Assembly (NCBI RefSeq): GCF_041770905.1
Contig: NZ_JBEUWX010000002.1
Span: 434,001 to 498,000, forward strand
DNA: 64,000 bases
Direction of reading: 5' to 3'
DNA from: Propionivibrio hellwigii
GTDB lineage: Bacteria > Pseudomonadota > Gammaproteobacteria > Burkholderiales > Rhodocyclaceae
Shown here: in pieces, positions 17,661-25,530 of the stretch
Position numbering within the stretch: position 1 is the first letter of the stretch
Layout: every line of letters begins with the position of its first letter
Position numbers and translations under genes: made by a program
Notes under the pieces: model-generated
Database searches by the model: none
The model's input: the letters and a program-made list of their open reading frames with translations, nothing else
Told to the model about the DNA's origin: nothing

Positions 17661-17938
17661 CTGTCATGCTCAAATATGCACTGATCTTTGCGCTGGTCTG
17701 TTTTACGCTGTCCATGGTTTTTGCGCTGATCCGCATACTGCGTGGGCCGGCGGCGCAGGATCGCATTCTCGCGGCGGATGCGCTTTCCATCAATGCCATG
17801 CTGATTATCCTGACACTGGGAATCGACATCGGCTCATCCGTCTATTTCGAAAGCGCCCTGCTGATTGCCATTTTCGGCTTTGTCAGTTCGACGGCAATGG
17901 CGAAGTTCCTGCTTCGCGGCGAGGTGATTGAACCATGA
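17657..17938 (+). CDS. mrpF: Na+/H+ antiporter subunit F
   Basis: 93 residues and three transmembrane helices. The MnhF motif RGPAAQDRILAADAL (about residues 29-43) with its conserved aspartate is present. It overlaps mrpE by four bases and mrpG by four bases (ATGA), as expected in this operon. Confidence 0.92.
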   Translation: MTVMLKYALIFALVCFTLSMVFALIRILRGPAAQDRILAADALSINAMLIILTLGIDIGSSVYFESALLIAIFGFVSSTAMAKFLLRGEVIEP

Positions 17939-18273
17939 ACGCTGTCGATCTTCCGCTCTGGGCCGTTGCGCCGGCTTCGCTTCTGCTTGTCGCCGGGGGC
18001 CTGGTTTCGCTGATCGGCGCGCTCGGTCTCCTGCGTCTGGATGATTTTTACGCCCGCGTTCATGCACCAACCCTGACCAATACACTGGGCACGGGGTGCG
18101 TATTATTGGCCTCGACCCTTATGGCCTCGGCAATGGCCAGGCACCTGGTGATTCATGAACTGCTGATTGCCGTTTTTATTCTGCTTGCCTCGCCGGTAAC
18201 GACCATTATCCTGATGCGCGCTGCGCGTTCCCGGAAAAAGCCGGAGCAGGCAACCGGGCAGGGAAAAGCGTGA
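17935..18273 (+). CDS. mrpG: Na+/H+ antiporter subunit G
   Basis: 112 residues, three transmembrane helices. LIGALGLLRLDDFYARVHAPT (about residues 24-44) is the MnhG signature. The basic C-terminal tail SRKKPEQATGQGKA is normal for the family. It is the last gene of the operon; the convergent ybaL-type gene ends 84 bases away. Confidence 0.92.
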   Translation: MNAVDLPLWAVAPASLLLVAGGLVSLIGALGLLRLDDFYARVHAPTLTNTLGTGCVLLASTLMASAMARHLVIHELLIAVFILLASPVTTIILMRAARSRKKPEQATGQGKA

Positions 18274-18357
18274 GGATCAGTCAGGATAAGCGAGGAGGGG
18301 TCAGGATAGGCCAGGATGGGCCGGTGATCCTGCCATGCCGGTCTTAGTGCCCAAGCC

Positions 18358-20070
18358 TTAGTGCCGCGCGCCGGATTTTCTGCGCGCTTTGCCGAAACGC
18401 TTCAGCACATGGGCGCACATACTGTTGGCCAGTTCTTCCTTGGCGAGGAAAACTCTTCCGGCGTGTTCTTCGGCGAGCAGGTCAGCTTCTTCCTCGGAAA
18501 GGCCGCGGATGATGACCTCGATTCCTGGGTTCAGCGTGCGTGCCGTTTGTATCATTTTCTGTACTTCGACGGCGCTTGACGCCGAGGCGACCAGCATGCT
18601 GGCACGGGCAATGTGCGCCTGAACGAGTACGGCCGGTTCGGCGGCGTTTCCGCCGACAGCGGCAATACCGCGCTGGCGCAGACTTTCGACGATTTCTCGG
18701 TTTTCCTCAACCACGACAAAGGGGATGTTCTTCTCGGTCAGGGCGCGGGCGATACGCTGACCGACCTTGCCATAACCGACGAGTACGACCTGTCCGGAAA
18801 GAAATTTCTCTTCCGTACTCATCGGCAGTTCGGCGAGCGGGTCGCCGGGGCGCTCCAGTTTTCTGGCGAGTTTAGGATGCGCGAGAATCCATTTTTGCAG
18901 TAGCGGCACGCAGAAAAACATCAGTTTGTTAAAGGTGATCGAAATCAGCGCGCCGGCCAGAATCAGATTCTGCGCTTCCATCGTCAGCAGGCCGAGGTTC
19001 AGGCCCAAGCCGGCGAGAATGAAGGAGAATTCACCGATTTGCGCCAGGCTTGCCATGAGCATCAGCGCCGTATTGAGCGGGTAGCGGAAAACCAGCACAA
19101 TGGCTGCCGACGCCAGCGGGTTGACGAGCATGATGAGGAAAAGCATGGCCAGAATCTGGAACGGGTCTTCAAGCAGGATGCGCGGGTCGAAGAGCATGCC
19201 GACCGAGACGAAAAAAAGCACCGAGAAGGCTTCGCGCAGGGGAAGCGATTCCTCGGTGGCCCGCTGACTGAATGCCGATTCGCGCATCACCATGCCGGCG
19301 AAGAAGGCGCCCAGAGCAAAAGACACCGAGAACAAGCGGGCGGCGGTATAGGCGATGCTGACGGCGGCAGCGGCCACACAAAGCGTGAAGAGTTCGCGCG
19401 AGCGGGTACGCGCCACGAGCCAGAGCAGACGCGGGATCAAGCGGCGCCCGCCGACCAGCATCAGCACAACGAAGATGAGCATTTTCTCGACGGTGATCAG
19501 CAAATTCTGCCAGATGCCGTCATTCCACGACTGCTGTTCGCCGCCAAGCTGGCTGGCAAGCGGGGGCAGCAAGACCAGCACAAACACCATGATCAGGTCT
19601 TGGACGACCAGCCAGCCGACGGCAAGGCGGCCGTTCATTGAATCGAGCGCACGCTGTGCTTCCAGCCCGCGCAATACAACGACTGTACTGGCGACGGAAA
19701 GAGCAAAGCCGAAAATGATCGCGCCGCCGGCATTCCATCCCCACGCCAGTGCCAGCAGCGTACTCAGCATGGCGGCGATGGTGACCTGGATGATCGCGCC
19801 GGGCAGCGCGATTTTGCGCACTGCCATCAGATCATCGACGGAAAAATGCAGCCCGACGCCAAACATCAGCAGCATGACGCCGATTTCAGCCAACTGTTTG
19901 GCGATGTCGACATCGGCGAGAAACCCCGGTGTGAATGGACCGATGAAGACGCCGGCGAGCAGGTAACCGACCAGCGCCGGCAGACGCAGACGTTCGGCAA
20001 TGAGTCCGAAGATAAGGCCAAACCCAAGTCCCAGGGCGAGCGTGGTGATCAGCGGGGCGCTTTCATGCAT
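18358..20070 (-). CDS. CPA2 cation:proton antiporter with TrkA-N domain (YbaL/KefB type)
   Basis: 570 residues from the ATG at 20070. The N-terminus MHESAPLITTLALGL and LVGYLLAGVFIGPFTPGF closely follow E. coli YbaL (558 residues). About 12 membrane helices form the Na+/H+ exchanger domain (residues 1-400), and a RCK/TrkA-N Rossmann domain follows (QVVLVGYGKVGQRIARAL, about residues 430-447, with FVVVEENRE). YbaL is a putative monovalent cation:H+ antiporter. The open frame extends to 20166, but the extra 32 residues are not family-like. It lies convergent to the mrp operon, another cation/proton antiporter; whether the two are linked in function is inference. Confidence 0.88.
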   Translation of the reverse strand: MHESAPLITTLALGLGFGLIFGLIAERLRLPALVGYLLAGVFIGPFTPGFLADVDIAKQLAEIGVMLLMFGVGLHFSVDDLMAVRKIALPGAIIQVTIAAMLSTLLALAWGWNAGGAIIFGFALSVASTVVVLRGLEAQRALDSMNGRLAVGWLVVQDLIMVFVLVLLPPLASQLGGEQQSWNDGIWQNLLITVEKMLIFVVLMLVGGRRLIPRLLWLVARTRSRELFTLCVAAAAVSIAYTAARLFSVSFALGAFFAGMVMRESAFSQRATEESLPLREAFSVLFFVSVGMLFDPRILLEDPFQILAMLFLIMLVNPLASAAIVLVFRYPLNTALMLMASLAQIGEFSFILAGLGLNLGLLTMEAQNLILAGALISITFNKLMFFCVPLLQKWILAHPKLARKLERPGDPLAELPMSTEEKFLSGQVVLVGYGKVGQRIARALTEKNIPFVVVEENREIVESLRQRGIAAVGGNAAEPAVLVQAHIARASMLVASASSAVEVQKMIQTARTLNPGIEVIIRGLSEEEADLLAEEHAGRVFLAKEELANSMCAHVLKRFGKARRKSGARH

Positions 20071-20555
20071 TGGAGGAGTCTGTTTGTTTCTGGCCTTTTT
20101 GACAGGGTAGGGTGCGCGGCGGATGCATACCGGCAGATTGTTTGGCAACATTCCCTTGACGCCCAAGCGTAGCAGAAATCATCGGTCATCGCCCATTTAA
20201 ATAAACACTTTAGGACGTAAAAATAGGCAAAACGGGTCATGATGAAACAATGATTGGGATGATGGACTGCCCGTTTTGGCCTTGACGTTTGTCCTTGGTG
20301 CCGCGACTGCTCAGACATAAGGCGGCGAAGTGCCAAAAATGCGTTTTCATGCGTTTTCCTTTCCGCTTTCTTAAAAATCGAATTGCAGGGGCGTTTTTCC
20401 CGCATGCAAATATTCCCGGATATTCCATATCGTGCGCGGCGAATCAACGGATGAAAATGAATAGAAGCGAGGGGGCAAACAGCACAAAAATGGTGGGTAG
20501 CTGTAGAGCGGGTATCATGGCCGCCGTGATCATGTCGTTTTGTGGAGAGTAGGCG
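20071..20555. other. Intergenic region upstream of the two-component genes
   Basis: About 485 bases between divergent genes, rather AT-rich for this genome (about 20180-20420). No gene is convincing. GGAGAG at about 20543-20548 is the ribosome binding site of the response regulator. Confidence 0.4.
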
Positions 20556-21218
20556 ATGCGTCTGCTGTTGGTCGAAGATGACCCGATGATCGGCGATGGC
20601 GTACAGCGTGGTTTGCGTCAGGAAGGGCATACCGTCGACTGGGTGCGCGATGGCGCTGCGGCAACGCTGGCAGTTGCCGAAGGGGTGCATGAAATGCTGC
20701 TGCTCGATCTCGGGCTGCCGCACCTGTCGGGGCTCGACCTGCTGGCCAGTTTGCGCCGCCAGGGCGTCGAACTGCCAGTGCTCGTGATTACCGCACGCGA
20801 TGCGGTTGCCGACCGCGTCAAGGGGCTTGATGCCGGCGCTGACGATTATCTTGTCAAGCCTTTTGATCTCGACGAACTGTCGGCGCGCATTCGCGCCCTC
20901 ATGCGACGGCGCGGCGGACGCGCTTCGCCGCTGATCGAACACGGTGCATTAACGCTCGATCCGGCCACACGCGCCGTGACGCTGGAGGGGCGCCCGGTCA
21001 GCCTCTCCGGGCGCGAGTTCGCCCTGCTGCGCGCTTTGCTCGAACGGCCGGGGATGCCGCTTTCGCGCGCCCAGCTTGAAGAACGCCTTTACGGCTGGGG
21101 CGAAGAGGTTGAAAGCAATGCCGTCGAGGTTCATATCCACTCGCTGCGGCGCAAACTGGGTGCGGCATGGATCCGCAACGTGCGCGGCGTCGGCTATCTG
21201 GTGCCGGAGCGGCCGTGA
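20556..21218 (+). CDS. OmpR/QseB-like response regulator
   Basis: 220 residues. The receiver domain has the acidic pair E7/D8/D9 in LLLVEDDPM, the phosphoacceptor D51 in LLLDLGLP, and the conserved Lys in DYLVKPFDLDEL. A winged-helix Trans_Reg_C domain follows (about residues 125-220) with LSGREFALLRALLERPGMPLSR and VEVHIHSLRRKLG. Sequence and the kinase partner make it a QseB/PmrA-subfamily regulator, but its signal and targets are not shown by the sequence. It is co-transcribed with the kinase that starts seven bases after its stop. Confidence 0.9.
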   Translation: MRLLLVEDDPMIGDGVQRGLRQEGHTVDWVRDGAAATLAVAEGVHEMLLLDLGLPHLSGLDLLASLRRQGVELPVLVITARDAVADRVKGLDAGADDYLVKPFDLDELSARIRALMRRRGGRASPLIEHGALTLDPATRAVTLEGRPVSLSGREFALLRALLERPGMPLSRAQLEERLYGWGEEVESNAVEVHIHSLRRKLGAAWIRNVRGVGYLVPERP

Positions 21219-21225
21219 AAACACC

Positions 21226-22650
21226 ATGAACTCGATTCGCCGCCAACTGCTGCTGGCGCTGCTCGGCGCCATGTCTCTGGCGATGCTGATCGCCGGCTGG
21301 GCAACCTGGCGCGCCGCCCGCCATGAAGCGGATGCGCTGTCTGATTACCATCTACGGCAGATTGCGCTGTCAGTGCGCGATCAACGTTTCCCTGACGCCC
21401 ACTCCTTTCCGGCTGACGACGGCCATGTTGACTACGTTATCCGTGTCTGGAATGCGACCGGCCTGACGGTCTACTACTCCAAGCCGCACGAGTCGCTGCC
21501 GGAACTGACACAGCTTGGCTACTCACAGGCCAGGACAAGTGAAGGGCAATGGCGTGTTTTCGCCCTTCAGTACCAGGGCATGACCATCGCCGTCGCCCAG
21601 CCGATGCGCGTGCGCGACCGCCTGGCCGCCAATGCGGCCTGGAAGACGCTGCGGCCGTTTTTCTTTCTTCTGCCCGCTGTTGGCGCGCTGGTCTGGGCGC
21701 TGGTCGGTCTGGGGCTGCGGCCGCTGGCGCGCCTGGCCGAATCGCTGCGCACGCGTTCGCCCGATTCGTTCAGCCCCTTGCCGGACGACGATTTGCCGGA
21801 GGAAATTCAACCGCTGGCCGCAGCGCTCAATGATCTGCTGGCGCGGCTCAAAAGCGCTTTTGCGGCACAACGCGATTTCGTCGCCGACGCCGCACATGAA
21901 CTGCGTACCCCTCTGACGGCACTGCAATTACAGATACAGCTGGTCGAGCGGGCGGCAGACGAGGCGGAGCGGAGCACCGCGCTCGATAATCTTAAGCGCG
22001 GGCTGCAACGCGCCAGCCATACGGTCGGGCAGTTACTGACGCTGGCGCGGCTGGAGCCGGGCGCGGCGGCGATGCCGATGGAGCGCGTTGATCTGACGAT
22101 GCTGGCGCGCGAAGCAATCGTCGAGCAGATGCCGCTTGCCGAAGCGCGCGGCGTTGATCTTGGGCTGCTCGCGGGGGAAAACAGTCTTTTTGTCACGGGC
22201 GAGGCGGGCGCCTTACGCATTCTACTGGCCAATTTGCTGACCAATGCGTTGCGCCATGCACCGCCGGGTGGACGGGTCGACGTCACCTGTCATTATGAGG
22301 ACAGCCAGGCGGCGGAGGAAAAAACGGCAGGAAAAAGCGACTCCACCAATACGTATGGCGAGGCTGCGTCGCGGGCGGCGGTGCTTGAAGTGGCCGACAA
22401 CGGGCCGGGTATTCCCGCCGCCGAGCGTGAGCGGGTCTTCGGCCGTTTCTACCGGCGTGCGGGCGAACAGGAACCCGGCAGCGGGCTGGGGTTGGCGATC
22501 GTGCGCGCCATCGCCGAGCGGCATGGCGCCACGGTCAGTCTGCACGACTCGGATGCAGGCGGTCTGCTGGTGCGTGTGCGCTGGCAGGGGAGGTGTTCAG
22601 AGATGCTCCAAATACACGAAAAACACGAATCGCCACAGCCTGCGCACTGA
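21226..22650 (+). CDS. QseC-like sensor histidine kinase
   Basis: 474 residues. Two membrane helices (about 8-28 and 144-166) enclose a periplasmic domain of about 115 residues. The dimerisation box DAAHELRTPL gives the phosphoacceptor H224; the HATPase domain shows N-box NLLTNALRHA, G1 VADNGPGIP and G2 GSGLGLAIV. A stretch of about 22 residues rich in Glu, Lys and Ser between the N and G1 boxes is an unusual insertion. The open frame extends upstream to 21076 inside the regulator gene, but the ATG at 21226 gives a normal membrane start. Domain architecture and pairing match QseC/PmrB-type kinases; the stimulus is unknown. Confidence 0.9.
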   Translation: MNSIRRQLLLALLGAMSLAMLIAGWATWRAARHEADALSDYHLRQIALSVRDQRFPDAHSFPADDGHVDYVIRVWNATGLTVYYSKPHESLPELTQLGYSQARTSEGQWRVFALQYQGMTIAVAQPMRVRDRLAANAAWKTLRPFFFLLPAVGALVWALVGLGLRPLARLAESLRTRSPDSFSPLPDDDLPEEIQPLAAALNDLLARLKSAFAAQRDFVADAAHELRTPLTALQLQIQLVERAADEAERSTALDNLKRGLQRASHTVGQLLTLARLEPGAAAMPMERVDLTMLAREAIVEQMPLAEARGVDLGLLAGENSLFVTGEAGALRILLANLLTNALRHAPPGGRVDVTCHYEDSQAAEEKTAGKSDSTNTYGEAASRAAVLEVADNGPGIPAAERERVFGRFYRRAGEQEPGSGLGLAIVRAIAERHGATVSLHDSDAGGLLVRVRWQGRCSEMLQIHEKHESPQPAH

Positions 22651-22708
22651 CCTTCCCCTAAGAGACTTCTCTTGATGCCGTTGCGCTGAGCGGCAGCACG
22701 CCCCCTCG

Positions 22709-22885
22709 GAAACCCGCGTGGAGTGGGTGTTTCCAGGCAGGCACCTCTGGAACCCTTATCAATAAAGGGCTTCAGGGCATGGGCGCCGGAAATGACCTGT
22801 TTACAAGGGCTTCAGAGCATCCTCCTTGGAGAAGCCCTAAATACGCGGGCTAGCGGGCAGGTGGCCGGAGATACTTTAAATATAG
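22709..22885. repeat. Array of 40-bp palindromic repeats (four to five units)
   Basis: Units begin about every 40 bases: GGAAACCCGCGTGG, GGAACCCTTATCAATAAAGG, GGAAATGACCTGTTTACAAG, GGAGAAGCCCTAAATACGCG and GGAGATACTTTAAATATAGG. Each has a short AT-rich centre flanked by a CCC/GGG pair and is followed by a TTTCCAGGCAGG- or GCGGGCAGG-type sequence. Confidence 0.7.
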
Positions 22886-22963
22886 GAATTGCCAAGACCT
22901 GCGCGCTGACTTTCACCCACGGAACTCCTCTTGATGCCGTTGCGCTGAGCGGCAGCGCGCCCC

Positions 22964-22997
22964 GCTGACTTTCTTTGCCTCGCCAAAGAAAGTCAGC
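22964..22997. repeat. Perfect inverted repeat, 14-bp stem
   Basis: GCTGACTTTCTTTG and CAAAGAAAGTCAGC pair perfectly around the six-base loop CCTCGC, and are followed by AAAGAAAGGCGACCCC. I recall similar sequence as dispersed repeats in other proteobacterial genomes, but that is from memory. No open frame makes sense here. Confidence 0.7.
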
Positions 22998-23125
22998 AAA
23001 GAAAGGCGACCCCGAGGCGCAGAAAACTCCTTGCCGCGGGCGGCTTGGCGGCGGGCTTGATAACTCGCTGCGCTCAGACAATCAAGCTCTTGCTTCCGCC
23101 AAGCCGCCCCGCGCATTTCTGAAAT

Positions 23126-23227
23126 AGCGGCTTCCTTTGCCAAAATACGGCGTTGGCTTCGCCTTGCCGTACTACTCGTACTGTCAGCGGCTCGCCGCCT
23201 TGTCTTTTTGCAAAGTCGAGCCGCTAT
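23126..23227. repeat. MITE-like palindromic element, copy 2
   Basis: About 102 bases starting GCGGCTTCCTTTGCCAAAAT and ending TTTTTGCAAAGTCGAGCCGC. The ends are imperfect inverted repeats and the interior again contains TTGCCGTACT and CTGTCAGCGGCT, as at 11022-11133. The two copies share most positions with a few small indels. Confidence 0.6.
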
Positions 23228-23239
23228 GAGGCTTTCGGA

Positions 23240-23450
23240 GCACACTTCTGAACCCCGCGTGGATTGGCCGTTTGCAGGCAGGCGCCCCTGGAGCCCTTAT
23301 AAATAGGGCGTTTGCTGGCATGCACTTCCAAAACCCGCATGGATAAAGCACTCCGAGCAGTGGATCTGGAGATACCCTGTTTACGCGGGGTTCAGGGCAT
23401 ACCTTTCGGAGAAGCTCTAAATACACGGGCTGGCGGGCAACCACCTTTTA
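23240..23450. repeat. Array of 40-bp palindromic repeats (about five units)
   Basis: Successive units have AACCCCGCGTGGATTGGCCG, GGAGCCCTTATAAATAGGGC, AAACCCGCATGGATAAAGCA, GGAGATACCCTGTTTACGCG and GGAGAAGCTCTAAATACACG, spaced about 40 bases apart. The order of unit types (AACCCGCGTGG, then CCCTTAT, then CCTGTTTAC, then CTAAATAC) is similar to that at 22709. Confidence 0.7.
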
Positions 23451-23664
23451 GGGAAGGCGTCACGGAGCCGTCGCGCAGTGGTCGATGGGTTTTTGATTCT
23501 CTCCCTGTGGGGGAGATGCCCCGAAGGGGCAGAGAGAGCAACACGTCAAAGGCTTCGGTTTCTGTTGTTTCAGATGGAATTTGGTATTGCTCCTGCGCTC
23601 TTTTTGTCTTTTTTACCCTATCCCCAAATTTATCTCCCAAAGGGGAGGGGCTTTTCGGGTGCTC

Positions 23665-23825
23665 CGAACCCCGCGTGGATAGGGCGTTTCCAGGTAGGCA
23701 CTTCTGTAACCCTTATGGATAAAGGGCTGGTGGGCAGGGCGCTCGGAGATGCCCTGTTTACGCGGGTTTGCGGGTATCCCCTCTGAAATGCCCTAAATAC
23801 ACGGGCTTGCGGGCAGCCTTTCTGC
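23665..23825. repeat. Array of 40-bp palindromic repeats (four units)
   Basis: Units with GAACCCCGCGTGGATAGGGC, GTAACCCTTATGGATAAAGG, GGAGATGCCCTGTTTACGCG and GAAATGCCCTAAATACACGG follow at about 40-base steps and stop about a dozen bases before the end of the SNF-family gene at 23838. The order of units again follows the scheme of the other arrays. Confidence 0.7.
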
Positions 23826-23837
23826 GGCGTCCGGAAT

Positions 23838-25193
23838 TTAGATCCAGCCCAGGGTATTGGCGAAGACGAGCAGGATCGCCAACGGCGCAAGGTAGCGCAA
23901 TGCGGCCAGCCACAAGGCAGGCAGGGCGGATGCGGCGCTGCTGCCTTCGCGCATGTGCTGGAGTACGTCGGTCTTTTGTTGGCACCAGCCGGTAAAGAGG
24001 GCGATGCACAGGGCGCCGACGGGCATGATCCACGCCGTGATCAGGTAGTCCCACAAATCAAAGACGGTCTTGCCGAAGAAAGTCAGCTCTTTCCACGCGC
24101 CGAATGACAGCGCGGAAGGAATGCCAACGATAAAGATTGCCGTGCCGATCAGCCAGGTGTGACTGCGACGTTTGCCCTGGTTGTCGCGGATCGAAGAGGC
24201 GATCACCGTTTCTAGCATGGCGAACGCGGAGGTCAGGGTCGCAAACGAAACCAGCACCATGAAAACGCCGAACAGCAGCCGGCCAAAAGGAATTTGCATG
24301 AAGACGGCGGGCAGCACCACGAAAATCAGCCCCGGCCCCTGACCCGGCTCAAAACCAAGGGCAAAAACCGCAGGAAAAATAACCAGGCCGGCGAGCAGCG
24401 AAATCAGCAAATTGAGCCACATGACGCTGTTGCCGGCGCGGAAAACGTCCTGGTCCCGACCCAGATACGCCGCGTAAGTGATCATCGCCGAGACGCCGAT
24501 GCTCAGTGCAAAGAACGCTTGGCCGAGCGCGATCAGCATGGTTTGCGGGTTCAGGTAGCGCCAGTCGGGCTTGAGCAGGAATTCGACGCCTTTCATCGCG
24601 CCCGGCAACGTCAGCGAGCGTACGGCCAGCACGAGAAAAAGGATAAACAACGCCGGCATCAGATAGCGGTTGGCTTTTTCGATGCCTTCGGCAATGCCGC
24701 CTTGAACAACGGCCACCGTCAGCAGCATGAAGATCGCCTGGTAAGCGAGGGCGTTGGCCGGGCTGGCAATGGTTGCGCCGAACAGCGCTCCGAAATCCGC
24801 ACCTGGATGTACTGCGCCGCTAAAGGCATGCACCACATAATTAAGCACCCAGCCGCCGACCACGCTGTAAAACGACAGCAGCACAAAGCAGGCCGCAACG
24901 CCCATGCGCCCGACCCACGGCCACTGGCTGCCGGGCGCCAGCGTTCTGAATGCATCTACGGCGTTTTTGCCGCTTTTGCGACCGATATAAAACTCAGCCA
25001 GCAACACGGGCAGGCCGATCAGCACCGTAAATAACAGGAAGAGCATAAAAAAGACGGCGCCGCCATTGGTGCCGGCCGTGTAGGGAAATTTCCAGATCGC
25101 GCCCAGGCCGATGGCCGAGCCGGCGGCGGACAGAATGAACCCGATTCGGGAAGACCAGGAGGTAGATGCGGATGTGGACGCGGAAGTTTTCAT
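23838..25193 (-). CDS. Sodium-dependent transporter of the NSS/SNF family
   Basis: 451 residues with about 11-12 membrane helices. The first helix has the Na+/substrate-binding signature FILSAAGSAIGLGAIWKFPY (residues 19-38) with the unwound GSAIGLG centre, and the sixth-helix region contains ALGQAFFALSIGVSAMITYAAY, both typical of LeuT-like neurotransmitter:sodium symporters. These import amino acids or related compounds with Na+. The substrate cannot be told from the sequence. The N-terminus is Ser/Thr-rich (MKTSASTSASTSW). It stands alone and ends in the repeat region. Confidence 0.9.
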   Translation of the reverse strand: MKTSASTSASTSWSSRIGFILSAAGSAIGLGAIWKFPYTAGTNGGAVFFMLFLLFTVLIGLPVLLAEFYIGRKSGKNAVDAFRTLAPGSQWPWVGRMGVAACFVLLSFYSVVGGWVLNYVVHAFSGAVHPGADFGALFGATIASPANALAYQAIFMLLTVAVVQGGIAEGIEKANRYLMPALFILFLVLAVRSLTLPGAMKGVEFLLKPDWRYLNPQTMLIALGQAFFALSIGVSAMITYAAYLGRDQDVFRAGNSVMWLNLLISLLAGLVIFPAVFALGFEPGQGPGLIFVVLPAVFMQIPFGRLLFGVFMVLVSFATLTSAFAMLETVIASSIRDNQGKRRSHTWLIGTAIFIVGIPSALSFGAWKELTFFGKTVFDLWDYLITAWIMPVGALCIALFTGWCQQKTDVLQHMREGSSAASALPALWLAALRYLAPLAILLVFANTLGWI

Positions 25194-25364
25194 GGAAGAT
25201 TTTTATTGTGGATGCGATGTTGAAAGGAACAATCACTGAACGCTTCCGAATACTGTGCGTAAATCTGGACGAACAAAGGATGCACTCAAGCGAGGGCGAA
25301 ATTTTAACAAACCCCTCGGAGGCGACCAATTTGGCGCGCTGCGGATGGCATGCCTACAGTTGCG

Positions 25365-25425
25365 TTAAGTCTAAGTTTTACCCGAAATTATTTTTCTTAA
25401 TTTTTCTTAAGTCTGAGTTAAGTTT
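25365..25425 (+). promoter_or_regulatory. Phased TTAAG repeats upstream of degP
   Basis: Upstream of the protease gene, TTTTTCTTAA occurs twice in tandem (25391-25410), followed by GAGTTAAG (TTAA at about 25418). A further GTTAAGTCTAAG lies at about 25364. The TTAA cores are thus spaced at 10 and 11 bases, one helical turn. OmpR/PmrA/QseB-type regulators bind direct repeats of this kind (PmrA box: YTTAAK-N5-YTTAAK). Binding by the QseB-like regulator encoded at 20556 is a guess. Confidence 0.4.
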
Positions 25426-25530
25426 TCGCTGTTAGGATGGCTCCCGTAGAAATGGTCAGTGGTCTGCAACTGCCCGTATTCCATCTTCCCTATTTCTTTT
25501 GTGTTTTGTTTTGCAAGGAGAATGTCGATC

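Larger units (their letters stand above)
22651..23837. other. 1.2-kb gene-free repeat region
   Basis: No ORF here has gene-like composition. The region is a mosaic: two copies of GATGCCGTTGCGCTGAGCGG (about 22675 and 22932), three arrays of the 40-bp palindromic unit, a perfect 14-bp-stem inverted repeat, one MITE-like element, and a short stretch at about 23500-23650 that looks like other dispersed sequence (CTCTCCCTGTGGGGGAG; CCCAAAGGGGAGGGGC). It lies between the ends of the kinase gene and the SNF-family transporter gene, so it is a landing site between two 3' ends. Confidence 0.65.

Noticed and set aside
18540..19966. Plus-strand ORFs of 100-200 codons opposite the YbaL-type gene
   Set aside because: His/Gln/Arg-rich antisense shadows of a well-conserved membrane protein gene.
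22913..23245. 110-codon minus-strand ORF
   Set aside because: Reads through the inverted repeat and the MITE-like element; no ribosome binding site.
22709..23825. CRISPR array
   Set aside because: Units are directly adjacent without unique spacers, they differ from each other, and no cas gene is near.
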